Source of the DNA: Sphingobacterium bovisgrunnientis
GTDB lineage: Bacteria; Bacteroidota; Bacteroidia; Sphingobacteriales; Sphingobacteriaceae
Direction: 5' to 3'
NCBI RefSeq assembly: GCF_009829085.1
Contig: NZ_WUQY01000004.1
Span: 1 to 64,000, forward strand
Length of the DNA: 64,000 bases
Within the stretch, counting starts at the first letter, position 1. Each line of letters begins with the position of its first letter. The translations under genes and the position numbers were made by a program. Shown here piece by piece: positions 1 to 8,655 of the stretch. The notes beneath the pieces are model-generated. The model did no database searches. It saw only the letters and a list, made by a program, of their open reading frames with translations, and had not been told where the DNA came from.

Positions 1-2
1 AC

Positions 3-134
3 ATTCTGAAAGAAGGATTAAAAATAATATCGTCAGGAACTGGCGATTACACGGGCGGAGACTCAAATAAGACTTTGGCAACAAAGCACAAGTCTGTGAA
101 GCCCGAAGCCCATTTGTCTTTAGCAAATGGGTAG
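3..134 (+). CDS. tnpB: TnpB C-terminus (IS200/IS605 family), partial
   Basis: The window opens inside an open frame that gives 43 residues and a TAG stop at 132-134. The peptide starts ILKEGLKI and ends KHKSVKPEAHLSLANG. The ILKEGL stretch matches the region just after the RuvC-III part of TnpB, where copies usually read N-I-x-x-E-G-L. The tail ends inside the right-end hairpin of the element, as is usual for tnpB. TnpB is the RNA-guided nuclease encoded by these insertion sequences. Only the tail is present, so intactness, catalytic residues and any partner tnpA cannot be judged. The family call rests on the short peptide plus the hairpin layout; no other family explains both. Confidence 0.7.
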   Translation: MLKEGLKIISSGTGDYTGGDSNKTLATKHKSVKPEAHLSLANG

Positions 135-139
135 TTCAC
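96..139 (+). ncRNA. IS200/IS605 right end with omegaRNA scaffold hairpin
   Basis: CCCATTTG (109-116) pairs with CAAATGGG (124-131) around the loop TCTTTAG. GTGAA (96-100), upstream of the hairpin, is complementary to TTCAC (135-139) at its 3' side. This matches the known right end of IS200/IS605 elements, where a guide sequence 5' of the hairpin pairs with the cleavage site at the element tip. It also matches the pseudoknot of TnpB omegaRNA. The element therefore probably ends at 139, and the omegaRNA guide would start at about 140. No experimental boundary is available. Confidence 0.65.
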
Positions 140-140
140 T

Positions 141-869
141 TTAGTTATCTTTGAACGAATAATAGTGGTCTTGAATAACCTGAGCTACGAAAGCTTCTGG
201 TTTATCAGTAGATTTCTTTTCAATCATTGTTTCCACCTTTTCCGCTAAAGCGATTATGATTTCGTAATTTTTTCGGCGATAGCCTGTATTATAAATGTCT
301 TTTATTTCGTTGATCTCCTGATCTGAAATTTTATACACTTCGGGATAAACGATTTTGTGTTCTACAGTGAGTTCTTCGAATACCGTTTCTTTAAGATTTA
401 AAGTTTCTTTCAAACTTATAACTGTCGTATCTGCAGCAATATCTCCCAACCGTTGGCCTTTCTGAGAAAGAATAATACTCGTTAATCCAACTCCACCCAT
501 GCTTAAAAATATATCCACAGCATTGGAAACCCAACGAATAAAATATTGGTAGAATGTGGCGCGTGTACCATCTATCTTCACCACCTTGAGTTTCATAATT
601 TTCTTACCCAACGTTTGGCCATTTAATGTGGTTTCGCACGCCAAAGGGTAAAAAAATAGCGGTAGAAAAACCAATGAATATATTCCCCACAAAGACCAAT
701 TGTCTAATCCTTCGAGGAAATCGAATGTGCTGAAAAACACATAAACCATAAACGCGTAAAGCATCATAATACCGTAATCAATAGCAAAGGCTAGAATACG
801 AGAACCAACAGGTGCTAATTTGTATTCAAAGTTTACGTTTTGTGGCGTATTTATTAACAGCTTATTCAT
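141..869 (-). CDS. RDD family membrane protein
   Basis: A 242-residue integral membrane protein with an RDD domain in about residues 15-150. Visible landmarks are RILAFAIDYG (24-33), GQTLGKKI (84-91), FIRW near 110 and QRLGD (139-143). Three hydrophobic segments lie at about 28-48, 57-78 and 116-135. The last ~90 residues are charged and probably cytoplasmic. RDD proteins have varied or unknown roles, some in ion transport. The gene is divergent from the SpoIIM/MoxR cluster with only 32 bp between starts, an arrangement seen in other Bacteroidota, so a shared function is plausible. Its stop codon starts two bases past the TnpB element end, so the insertion sequence landed immediately downstream without damaging the frame. 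Confidence 0.85.
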   Translation of the reverse strand: MNKLLINTPQNVNFEYKLAPVGSRILAFAIDYGIMMLYAFMVYVFFSTFDFLEGLDNWSLWGIYSLVFLPLFFYPLACETTLNGQTLGKKIMKLKVVKIDGTRATFYQYFIRWVSNAVDIFLSMGGVGLTSIILSQKGQRLGDIAADTTVISLKETLNLKETVFEELTVEHKIVYPEVYKISDQEINEIKDIYNTGYRRKNYEIIIALAEKVETMIEKKSTDKPEAFVAQVIQDHYYSFKDN

Positions 870-901
870 ATATTTGAGATAAAGTCAATTTAACTTAAAT
901 T

Positions 902-1867
902 ATGCGAGAGGCGTCCTTTATAGAACGAAATAAAGAAAAATGGTTGTCAATTGAAAATAATTTACTCAATATTGTGCATGTTGATCCCGATATTTTGGCA
1001 TCTAACTATATTGAACTGACCAACGACCTAGCGTACGCACAGACTTTTTATCCGCAAAGCAAAACCAAAGATTACCTCAATGAGCTTTCGATTCGTGCAC
1101 ATCAGCTTATTTATAAAGATCAGAAATCTTCCAGCAATAAGCTAGCACATTTTTTCACGTATGAAATTTTTGAATCTATTTGGAAGATCAGAAAGCCACT
1201 TATCTATTCTTTATTGATATTTCTGTTGGCAAATGTAATTGGGTTTATTTCGGCAGTGTATGAAGAGAGCTTTTTGAAGTTTATTATGGGTTCGCATTAT
1301 GTCGATATGACGTTGGCGAATATTAAAGATGGAAATCCAGCGGGCGTATATCAGCAGGGGTCAAATTGGGGTGGGGCATTAGCAATAACTATAAATAATG
1401 TGAAGGTTGCATTTTTTGCATTTATATACGGAATTTTCTTCAGCTTGGGTACAGGCTATATTCTAATGCTCAACGGTATTATGGTCGGTACTTTCCATTA
1501 TTTGTTTTACAAATATGATGTTTTGGGCGAAGCGATGACAGCAATTTGGATTCACGGCACCATTGAGCTATCCGTAATTGTCATTGCTGGAGGCTGTGGA
1601 TTGGCAATGGGTAATAGCATACTTTTCCCTAAATCTTACACCCGATTAGAATCCTTCAAACGTGCAGTAAAACATGCTTCCAAAGTATTGATTAGCACGA
1701 TTCCATTCTTTATCGTAGCAGGAACTTTAGAAGGTTATGTTACGCGCTATTATCAAGTTTCGATTTGGTTGTGCTTACTTGTTATAGTATTATCCGCAAT
1801 TGCAATAGCATATGTCTATATTATAAAACCTAAACAAATGGCTGTAAAATACGCATGGGACAAATAG
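902..1867 (+). CDS. Stage II sporulation protein M (SpoIIM/DUF95) family membrane protein
   Basis: A 321-residue polytopic membrane protein. A soluble N-terminal ~95 residues is followed by a hydrophobic segment at about 98-120, then a loop with GVYQQGSNWGGALAITINNVK, and several further membrane spans. The Asn-Asn-hydrophobic segment before a Phe-rich helix and the WIHGTIELS region are typical of the DUF95/SpoIIM family. This organism is not a spore former, and family members outside Firmicutes occur next to RDD, MoxR and DUF58 genes, as here. The role is probably in an envelope complex; a substrate cannot be assigned. The 3' end overlaps the next gene by 13 bp, indicating translational coupling. 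Confidence 0.85.
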   Translation: MREASFIERNKEKWLSIENNLLNIVHVDPDILASNYIELTNDLAYAQTFYPQSKTKDYLNELSIRAHQLIYKDQKSSSNKLAHFFTYEIFESIWKIRKPLIYSLLIFLLANVIGFISAVYEESFLKFIMGSHYVDMTLANIKDGNPAGVYQQGSNWGGALAITINNVKVAFFAFIYGIFFSLGTGYILMLNGIMVGTFHYLFYKYDVLGEAMTAIWIHGTIELSVIVIAGGCGLAMGNSILFPKSYTRLESFKRAVKHASKVLISTIPFFIVAGTLEGYVTRYYQVSIWLCLLVIVLSAIAIAYVYIIKPKQMAVKYAWDK

Positions 1868-2772
1868 ACTTCGAATTTAAGCGGGAGCGTAAGTTGGGGG
1901 AATTTGTACAGGATTTTATCAACTTATTGAAAGTAATCAATACACACCTTTTTGCTGTTTTATTTCGATTATTGATCATACCTATTTGTATGGTCATATT
2001 AATCGGCTATTATTTGACTACGCAGATGCGTATTAGTGCAAGTTTTACAAATGTGGATTATTTTAACGTTGGTGCTAGTGTGTTGAGCCTTGTATTGCTC
2101 ATTATGCTAATTTCCTTGTTTGCATTTGGTTTTACGATTGAGTACTTTATATTATTACGCAATAAAAGGAAGTTAGATTTTGATTCCAAGGAATTGTGGA
2201 CTCAATTTCGCAGCAATATTGCTTCTTACTTGAGATTTTTCTTTGCCATGTTGGTCGTGGGGGTATTGATCGCAGTTCCAGTGATTTTAGGTGTGTTATT
2301 GTCTGCATTTATTCCAATTGTTGGATCATTCGCATCGGGAATTATTTTTTCAATGGTTGGGCTTTGGTTTTTTACAGCATTTATGTTGTATCGCGAAGGT
2401 TATTATGATTTAATGGACTGTTTTGGTTCGGCTTTTTCATTATTGAAAAAGAAAATTTTCGAATACGGTCTAGCTTCATATATAGTTTCGTTTATATTTC
2501 AAGCTCTGTTGAGCATCATCACGATTATTCCTTTGGTTATCATTTTTGCGATAAGCTACAATGCAATAGGATTTTCTACGGAGTTCTTTGATTCGGAATG
2601 GGGGCGTACTATTGCCACATTTGGTGGTTTGGTAGTCGTATTATTGTTTATCGTGTATTATATGCTATCGGTAATTAGTTATGGAATTATTTATGAGACC
2701 GCAAAAGAATTAAGGTTTGGAGAGGATATTTTTGACCGCATTGAAAAATTAGGAGGAGATAAAAATGGGTAA
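1855..2772 (+). CDS. Polytopic membrane protein of the MoxR/DUF58 cluster
   Basis: A 305-residue protein with about six hydrophobic segments: near residues 32-53, 72-98, 127-153, 158-180, 206-235 and 253-278. A short charged N-terminus (FEFKRERKLGEF) precedes the first span, and the C-terminus is charged. I do not recognise a named family from motifs. Position is the main clue: it sits between the SpoIIM-like and DUF4129 genes, overlapping both (13 bp and 8 bp), in a cluster that ends with a MoxR ATPase. It probably forms part of the same inner-membrane assembly. ATG 1855 lies inside the previous gene. Confidence 0.75.
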   Translation: MGQIDFEFKRERKLGEFVQDFINLLKVINTHLFAVLFRLLIIPICMVILIGYYLTTQMRISASFTNVDYFNVGASVLSLVLLIMLISLFAFGFTIEYFILLRNKRKLDFDSKELWTQFRSNIASYLRFFFAMLVVGVLIAVPVILGVLLSAFIPIVGSFASGIIFSMVGLWFFTAFMLYREGYYDLMDCFGSAFSLLKKKIFEYGLASYIVSFIFQALLSIITIIPLVIIFAISYNAIGFSTEFFDSEWGRTIATFGGLVVVLLFIVYYMLSVISYGIIYETAKELRFGEDIFDRIEKLGGDKNG

Positions 2773-3565
2773 ATTTTGGTTTATACTTTTTATTCTCTTA
2801 GGCAATGCTATTTCTGCATTCGCAGTCCAAGATTCCACAGAAGTTTTGGAATCAATTGCTGAAGAAGTCGAAAAACCTGATCCCAAATACGAATACTGGC
2901 GGAAAGATTATTACAAAGACATCACAGTCGCAGATTCATTAATTTTCCCTGCCAATCAGGACTTTGAGAAAATGTTTGCTAAATACCAGAGCAGCGAATT
3001 TGAATATATTGAAAGCATTTCGGATAAGTTGAGTATGTGGGCAACGATAAAGAATTGGATCAACAAATTTTTCAGCGATCTATTTCCAGATATTAATGCG
3101 AGCCCAGGCGATTGGTTTTATAATATGTTGGGCATTGCTGGAGCAGCTTTTGTTATCTTTCTTTTGTACAAATTTTTCTTCTCGGGTAGACAGTTTATTT
3201 TGAATCGAAATGAAAATGAATATTCCGAAAAGGCGAAAATTAATTTTGTAGAGCGGAATTTGTTGGAGGTGGATCTCAACAAATATATTAAGGAAGCTGT
3301 AGCTTCGAATAATTATGCTTTAGCAATTCGATACCAACAATTATTAAACATTCAATTATTAGCTAAGAAAAATATAGTCTATTGGAATCAATCGAAGACC
3401 AATATGGAGTTGATGGATGAAATCACACAGTTGGACTTGCGATCAGACTTCAAAAAATGTACGGCATTGTTCGATTATGTATGGTTTGGTGATTTTACGA
3501 TTTCAGCGTCCAAGTTTGAAGAGATAAGTCAACAGTTTCAAGAATTTCAAAGGAGGTGGGCATGA
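2765..3565 (+). CDS. DUF4129 domain protein
   Basis: A 266-residue protein. It has an N-terminal signal or anchor (MGKFWFILFILLGNAISAFA), a periplasmic stretch of about 95 residues, one membrane span near 119-138 and a cytoplasmic DUF4129 domain in the last ~80 residues. DUF4129 is known to accompany MoxR-DUF58 pairs in many phyla and is often linked to transglutaminase-like or envelope functions, but its biochemistry is not settled. The gene overlaps its upstream neighbour by 8 bp and its downstream neighbour through ATGA at 3562-3565. Confidence 0.8.
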   Translation: MGKFWFILFILLGNAISAFAVQDSTEVLESIAEEVEKPDPKYEYWRKDYYKDITVADSLIFPANQDFEKMFAKYQSSEFEYIESISDKLSMWATIKNWINKFFSDLFPDINASPGDWFYNMLGIAGAAFVIFLLYKFFFSGRQFILNRNENEYSEKAKINFVERNLLEVDLNKYIKEAVASNNYALAIRYQQLLNIQLLAKKNIVYWNQSKTNMELMDEITQLDLRSDFKKCTALFDYVWFGDFTISASKFEEISQQFQEFQRRWA

Positions 3566-4767
3566 GCAAAAACACGTGGTTAGGCTTACTTTTATTGTTT
3601 GTTGTCTTCGTTGGAATTGCGTTGATTGATGCTGGCTCAAAGAAGCCAATTGATTGGCGAGAAAGTTATTTATTTAAGGATAAAATCCCCTTCGGAACTT
3701 ATGTGTTTCGTGAAGAAATTCCACACATTTTATCTGAAGAAAGAACATTTACAAACTTCGGTGAATCGATTTATGAATTGATGATAAATCGAGATTCCAC
3801 CGAAGAAGTGCATTCAGCGATAGTGGATATTAGCGAATTTCATAGTACGTATGACTACGATACCGAAGTGATTTTAGATTACGTCGAAAATGGGGGCGAG
3901 GTCTTTATGTCAGGTAAGTCCTTTTCGGATGAGTTCTTGGATACTTTGGGTTTGTACTTTGAGTTGTTGGATTATGCAAAATTTAGACCCACACCTAAAT
4001 CAGTTTTTTATACATTAGGTGCCGATACCACTAAAGTTTTTCTCGATAAAGTAACCAATTTTCCTGCATTTACGAAGCTTAATCCGGATAATACCACTAT
4101 CCTGGGGTATATAAATGCACGAGGTAGAGCCTTGCCGAATTTTATAAAAGTATCTCGAGGAAAAGGTGCGTTGTACTTACATCTGGTTCCAGCGTTTTTT
4201 GGTAATTACTACATGTTACAGGAAGAGAGTTACAATTATGTGTCTAAGGCAATCAATGTGGTAAAAAGCAAAGATATTTGGTTGTCGGATTATGGTTACA
4301 ATTGGGAGCAACCGCGCACACCTCTTCGCGTAATATTAAAAAATCCTGGTTTTGCGCAGGCATGGTATTTATTACTAACAGGGTTAATATTGCTACTACT
4401 TTTCAAATCAAAACGGGAGCAGAGAGCTGTCCCTGTGCTTTTGCCCGAGCCCAATAAATCCAAAGAATTTGCACAAACTATCGGTAATTTGTATTACGAA
4501 AATGGAGCCCCCGGAAATATAATCCAAAAGAAGATCGAATACTTTTTATTTGATATACGGAACAATTATCAATTGGATACGTTGAACCTGCATGATGAGC
4601 GATTCATCAAGCAACTATCTTCCAAAGCCGGGATAGATATTCAAGAAACCAAGCAACTGTTGGAGTTGATTGATATGTATAGACACAAAAGCAATGCATC
4701 CATTCAAGATGTAAAGATTATAAACCAGAAAATTGAAGATTTTAAACAAAAAGCTAATTTCATATGA
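3562..4767 (+). CDS. DUF4350 domain membrane protein
   Basis: A 401-residue protein with an N-terminal membrane span (about 5-24), a long extracytoplasmic DUF4350-like domain and a second span near AWYLLLTGLILLLLF (~265-280), followed by a cytoplasmic tail. ATG 3562 is chosen rather than the GTG six bases upstream. It makes a classic ATGA overlap with the previous stop, and AGGAGGT lies at 3551-3557, an unusually strong ribosome-binding site for this genome. DUF4350 proteins occur beside MoxR/DUF58 in Bacteroidota and Actinobacteria. The extracytoplasmic part may have a GATase-like or ThuA-like fold, but that is inference. Confidence 0.8.
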   Translation: MSKNTWLGLLLLFVVFVGIALIDAGSKKPIDWRESYLFKDKIPFGTYVFREEIPHILSEERTFTNFGESIYELMINRDSTEEVHSAIVDISEFHSTYDYDTEVILDYVENGGEVFMSGKSFSDEFLDTLGLYFELLDYAKFRPTPKSVFYTLGADTTKVFLDKVTNFPAFTKLNPDNTTILGYINARGRALPNFIKVSRGKGALYLHLVPAFFGNYYMLQEESYNYVSKAINVVKSKDIWLSDYGYNWEQPRTPLRVILKNPGFAQAWYLLLTGLILLLLFKSKREQRAVPVLLPEPNKSKEFAQTIGNLYYENGAPGNIIQKKIEYFLFDIRNNYQLDTLNLHDERFIKQLSSKAGIDIQETKQLLELIDMYRHKSNASIQDVKIINQKIEDFKQKANFI

Positions 4768-5765
4768 TAGAGCAAGAAAATTTGGATCGATATAAACCTG
4801 ATTTTGAAAACCGAATTGACTTAAGCACCTTGCAAGAAAAGCTTGAAGCTGTACGCGCTGAAGTTAAAAAGGTCATTATTGGACAAGATAAAGTAATCAA
4901 CATGTTGTTGTTGTCTATTTTGTCCGGCGGTCACTCATTGATTGAGGGTTTGCCCGGAGTAGCAAAAACTTTGACCGCAAAACTGATTGCTAAATCTATT
5001 CGAAGTAACTTCAAGCGTATTCAATTTACACCTGATTTAATGCCTTCGGATGTCACGGGTTCGACTATTTTAGATCTTAAATCCAATGAGTTTGAATTTC
5101 GTAAAGGCCCTATTTTCGGAAATGTTATTCTGATCGATGAGATAAATCGCGCGCCAGCAAAGACACAATCTTCACTTTTTGAGTGTATGAGTGAATGTCA
5201 AGTGACGGTCGATGGACAAACGTATCCGATGGCAAATCCTTTTATCGTGTTGGCTACGCAAAATCCCATTGAGCACGAAGGAACTTACCGTTTGCCGGAA
5301 GCACAATTGGATCGTTTCCTTTTCAAAATTGATGTCAATTACCCAGATACTGACCAAGAATTGGAAATCTTAAGAGAGCATCACGAGCAAAAGGCGAAAA
5401 ATAAGGAAGATTTGGTGCAAGAAGTAGTATCAATTGATGAGATTATACATTTTCAGCATTTGGTTAAGTTGGTGTTCGTGCATGAGGATATTTTACGCTA
5501 CATTGCTCAAATTATTGCGCAGACACGCAGCAATCCATATTTGTCATTAGGTGCATCGCCGAGAGCGTCAATAGCGATTTTAGAAGCATCCAAGGCTTGT
5601 GCAACATTGCAAGGACGCGATTTTGTAACGCCAGAAGATGTGAAATATGTAGCTGATGCTATTTTATCGCACCGCATTCAGTTGACACCAGAAAAGGAAA
5701 TGGAAGGCTTTACGCCAGCTTACATCGTCCAACAGATTGTTGAAAGTGTTGAAATACCGAGGTAA
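4764..5765 (+). CDS. MoxR family AAA+ ATPase
   Basis: A 333-residue cytoplasmic AAA+ ATPase. Walker A is GLPGVAKT (residues 62-69) and Walker B with its MoxR extension is LIDEINRA (123-130). ATQNPIEHEGTYRLPEAQLDRFLF carries sensor 1 and the arginine-finger region, and GASPRAS (sensor 2) is in the C-terminal lid. Length and motifs fit the MRP subfamily. MoxR ATPases act as chaperone-like remodelers, typically with a DUF58 or vWA partner, and here DUF58 follows with its ATG overlapping the stop (TAATG). ATGA overlap at 4764 couples it to the DUF4350 gene. Confidence 0.95.
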   Translation: MIEQENLDRYKPDFENRIDLSTLQEKLEAVRAEVKKVIIGQDKVINMLLLSILSGGHSLIEGLPGVAKTLTAKLIAKSIRSNFKRIQFTPDLMPSDVTGSTILDLKSNEFEFRKGPIFGNVILIDEINRAPAKTQSSLFECMSECQVTVDGQTYPMANPFIVLATQNPIEHEGTYRLPEAQLDRFLFKIDVNYPDTDQELEILREHHEQKAKNKEDLVQEVVSIDEIIHFQHLVKLVFVHEDILRYIAQIIAQTRSNPYLSLGASPRASIAILEASKACATLQGRDFVTPEDVKYVADAILSHRIQLTPEKEMEGFTPAYIVQQIVESVEIPR

Positions 5766-7093
5766 TGAAATTTATACGTAGGTTATATATTACGAATACT
5801 TTTTTCTATGTGCTGCTTGTACTTGCTGCTTGCTATGCCGTGTCTTTCTACATAGAACCACTTCGTATTGTATCTACAGTCATGCTTTGGATTTGGATTG
5901 CATTGTGTGTTTGGGATATAATCATTTTGTTTTTAGGGAAACACAATGTGAAAATCACACGTAAGTATCCGGATAAGCTTTCCAATGGAGACGATAATCC
6001 TTTTGTGATAGGATTATCAAGTTCTTTTCCAATAAAAGTTAAGGCGCGTGTTTTGGAAGAATTGCCTGTTCAATTGCAAGTGCGCAGTAATGAAACAGAA
6101 GTTGAATTACTTCCACGGAAGGAACATCAATTTGAATATACGCTCCACCCCAAGAAACGTGGAGTCTTTGTTTTTGGAAAATGTAATGTTTTAGTACGTC
6201 ATTTGGGTTTGTTCGAGCGGAAATTTGTGTTGGACGAGTCTCTCGAAATTCCATGCTATCCTTCTTTTATCCAAATGCGTAAATATCAGCTTCTAGCGAC
6301 TACTGATCGTTTGGTCGAGATGGGGGTAAAGCGTATCCGTCGCATAGGCAGTACAATGGAGTTTGACCACATTCGTGAATACGTGAAGGGTGATGAATAC
6401 AAACATATGAACTGGAAGGCATCAGCCAAGCACAAACGACTGATGGTGAATCAATATCAAGAGGAGAAATCACAGCCAATTTATTCGGTTATTGATATTG
6501 GTCGCGTAATGCGAATGCCTTTCAATGACATGACGCTATTGGATTATGCGATAAATTCTACATTGGTACTTTCCAATGCGGCTATTTTGAAGCAAGATAG
6601 AGCGGGGATGTTGACTTTTGGAAAAAAATGTGAGAATCATATTCCGCCCGAAAAGAACAATAAGCAGATGAAGCTTATTTCGGACAAACTATATGGCATT
6701 ACAACAAATTTTGAAGAGTCCGAATTTGGAAATTTGTATGCATTTATGCGTCGACACGTCAACAAACGCTCGTTGATATTTCTATATAGTAATTTTGAAA
6801 CTTTGGATGCGCTGAATCGACAATTATCGTACCTCCGGATGATGGCAAAAAGCCATATTATAGTAGCAGTTGTATTCAAAAATACGGAGTTGATTCAAAT
6901 GGCGAAAGAGAACGCTAAATCATCCGTAGAAATATACAATAAAATTATTGCAGAGAAATTTGTCTACGAAAAAAGTCTAATCATTCAAGAGCTTAATCGA
7001 AATGGTATTCAAACAATTTATACTGCACCCGAGGATCTGAGTATAAAATCGATCAACAAGTACCTTGAAATAAAGGCTCGCGGATTGATATAA
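5765..7093 (+). CDS. DUF58 domain protein, MoxR partner
   Basis: A 442-residue protein with two N-terminal membrane spans (about 10-28 and 33-55), a beta-rich linker and a DUF58 domain. The signature is the REYVKGDEYKHMNWKASAK stretch, the family hallmark (R-x-Y-x-x-G-D-x-x-x-x-I/M-N-W-K-A-S-A). DUF58 proteins have a degenerate vWA-like fold and are expected to bind the MoxR ATPase. The gene closes the six-gene cluster and ends before a strong bidirectional terminator shared with metK. Start ATG 5765 overlaps the moxR stop by one base. Confidence 0.9.
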   Translation: MKFIRRLYITNTFFYVLLVLAACYAVSFYIEPLRIVSTVMLWIWIALCVWDIIILFLGKHNVKITRKYPDKLSNGDDNPFVIGLSSSFPIKVKARVLEELPVQLQVRSNETEVELLPRKEHQFEYTLHPKKRGVFVFGKCNVLVRHLGLFERKFVLDESLEIPCYPSFIQMRKYQLLATTDRLVEMGVKRIRRIGSTMEFDHIREYVKGDEYKHMNWKASAKHKRLMVNQYQEEKSQPIYSVIDIGRVMRMPFNDMTLLDYAINSTLVLSNAAILKQDRAGMLTFGKKCENHIPPEKNNKQMKLISDKLYGITTNFEESEFGNLYAFMRRHVNKRSLIFLYSNFETLDALNRQLSYLRMMAKSHIIVAVVFKNTELIQMAKENAKSSVEIYNKIIAEKFVYEKSLIIQELNRNGIQTIYTAPEDLSIKSINKYLEIKARGLI

Positions 7094-7100
7094 AAATAAC

Positions 7101-7128
7101 AAAGGCGGAATTTTTAAATTCCGCCTTT
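7101..7128. terminator. Bidirectional terminator between DUF58 gene and metK
   Basis: AAAGGCGGAATTT (7101-7113) and AAATTCCGCCTTT (7116-7128) form a perfect 13-bp inverted repeat. The A/T flanks serve both strands, and it lies between the ends of two convergent genes. Confidence 0.85.
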
Positions 7129-7132
7129 AGTA

Positions 7133-8386
7133 TTAAATATTGAATGCTTCTTTTATTTTATCGACGTAGTCTAATTTCTCCCAAGTGAATAATTCCACTT
7201 CAAGTGTTTTAGTTTCGCCATTTGTATTATCAAAAGTTTTCGTTACGGTTTTATTCGTTCTACCCATGTGACCATAAGCTGCGGTCTCTGAATAGATAGG
7301 ATTACGTAAGCCCAAACGAGTTTCGATTCCGTAAGGCGTCATATCAAATAATTCAGTGATCTTTTGCGCTATTTCTCCATCCGTAGCATTTACTTTGCTT
7401 GTGCCATATGTATTTACATAAATACCCATTGGATCTTTTACACCAATAGCATAAGAGATTTGAACTAAAATTTCGTCAGCAACACCAGCCGCTACTAAAT
7501 TTTTAGCAATATGACGTGTCGCATAAGCTGCTGAACGGTCTACTTTCGAAGGGTCTTTTCCAGAGAATGCTCCACCGCCGTGCGCGCCTTTGCCACCATA
7601 AGTGTCAACGATGATTTTTCGACCTGTCAAACCCGTATCTCCGTGAGGACCACCAATTACAAATTTGCCTGTAGGATTGATGTGGAATTTGATATTGTCT
7701 GTGAACAAAGCTTGCAACTCTGGTTTCAACTGCGCTTTTACACGAGGAATCAAAATATTTTTGATGTCTTCAGTGATTTTAACCAACATATTCGGCTCGG
7801 TATCAAAATCGTCGTGTTGTGTTGAGATTACGATTGTATCGATACGTTGCGGTTTGTGATCATCGCTATATTCAAGCGTTACTTGAGATTTTGCGTCAGG
7901 ACGCAAATATGTGATTTCATTATTTTCACGTCTCAAATCAGCTAATTCATACAATAAACGGTGTGATAGGTCCAATGCCAATGGCATGTAGTTGTCGGTT
8001 TCGTTGCTCGCATAACCAAACATGATGCCTTGATCACCAGCACCTTGCTCTTGTTTGCTTTTACGGTCTACGCCTTGATTAATATCAGCAGATTGTTCAT
8101 GGATGGCAGATAAAACACCACATGAATTTGCCTCAAACATATATTCAGACTTTGTATAGCCTATTTTTTCAATAACAGAACGCGTAATTTTTTGTACGTC
8201 AAGATAAATTTTGGATTTTACTTCACCAGCTAATACAACTTGTCCTGTCGTAACTAAAGTTTCTATTGCTACACGCGAATCTTCGTCCCAAGCTAAGAAA
8301 TTGTCGATTAATGCATCAGAAATTTGATCGGCAATTTTGTCAGGATGACCTTCAGATACAGATTCGGATGTAAATAAGTATGCCAT
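7133..8386 (-). CDS. metK: S-adenosylmethionine synthetase
   Basis: A 417-residue cytoplasmic enzyme that makes S-adenosylmethionine from methionine and ATP. Landmarks are [16 protein letters not shown] near the N-terminus, [12 protein letters not shown] in the central domain, and the P-loop-like [19 protein letters not shown]. These cover the three-domain fold with its metal- and triphosphate-binding residues. Length fits the family; a slightly long C-terminus is usual in Bacteroidota. The gene stands alone, convergent with the MoxR/DUF58 cluster, and its 5' leader is about 150 nt with several potential hairpins. Confidence 0.98.
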   Translation of the reverse strand: MAYLFTSESVSEGHPDKIADQISDALIDNFLAWDEDSRVAIETLVTTGQVVLAGEVKSKIYLDVQKITRSVIEKIGYTKSEYMFEANSCGVLSAIHEQSADINQGVDRKSKQEQGAGDQGIMFGYASNETDNYMPLALDLSHRLLYELADLRRENNEITYLRPDAKSQVTLEYSDDHKPQRIDTIVISTQHDDFDTEPNMLVKITEDIKNILIPRVKAQLKPELQALFTDNIKFHINPTGKFVIGGPHGDTGLTGRKIIVDTYGGKGAHGGGAFSGKDPSKVDRSAAYATRHIAKNLVAAGVADEILVQISYAIGVKDPMGIYVNTYGTSKVNATDGEIAQKITELFDMTPYGIETRLGLRNPIYSETAAYGHMGRTNKTVTKTFDNTNGETKTLEVELFTWEKLDYVDKIKEAFNI

Positions 8387-8408
8387 AGTTTAATTTTTTT
8401 AAAACATT

Positions 8409-8530
8409 AAAAAGTGGAGGTGCTATCGAAAAGATAGAAGTGGGAAAAACGTAATATTAGAATGGTTTTTAGCACTTTTTTTTCGTGGTTGCAATCTCCG
8501 TTTTTACTTAAGATTTGTAAAATGCAAATC
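8409..8530 (-). promoter_or_regulatory. Structured 5' leader of metK, possible cis-regulator
   Basis: The predicted transcript runs about 150 nt before the metK start. Given in plus-strand bases, GATTTG (8512-8517) pairs with CAAATC (8525-8530). GTGCTA (8420-8425) is complementary to TAGCAC (8470-8475). CTATC (8423-8427) is complementary to GATAG (8433-8437), and the last two pairings exclude each other. The AAAAAGTG run at 8409-8416 is also complementary to CACTTTTT at 8473-8480. Mutually exclusive stems ahead of a SAM synthetase gene suggest a switch, but I cannot match it to a known SAM riboswitch class. Confidence 0.35.
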
Positions 8531-8551
8531 AGTCCACATTTATATTGGTTG

Positions 8552-8582
8552 CAAAGTTACAACTCTTTTATTACTATCACAA
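8552..8582 (-). promoter_or_regulatory. metK promoter (Bacteroidota type)
   Basis: On the minus strand, TAACTTTG (8552-8559) matches the -7 consensus TAnnTTTG. TTG (8580-8582) lies 20 bases upstream in the -33 position. Transcription would start near 8545. Confidence 0.6.
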
Positions 8583-8655
8583 TAAATGCGCTTGATTATA
8601 TTAATTTTTATAGCTAGTGAATTTGGTTTATATTTACTCCGGTTGATATTAGTTT

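Noticed and set aside
8409-8530. A known SAM-I, SAM-II or SAM/SAH riboswitch before metK.
   Set aside because: I could not find the conserved core bases of any of these classes on the coding strand; only unassigned stems are reported.
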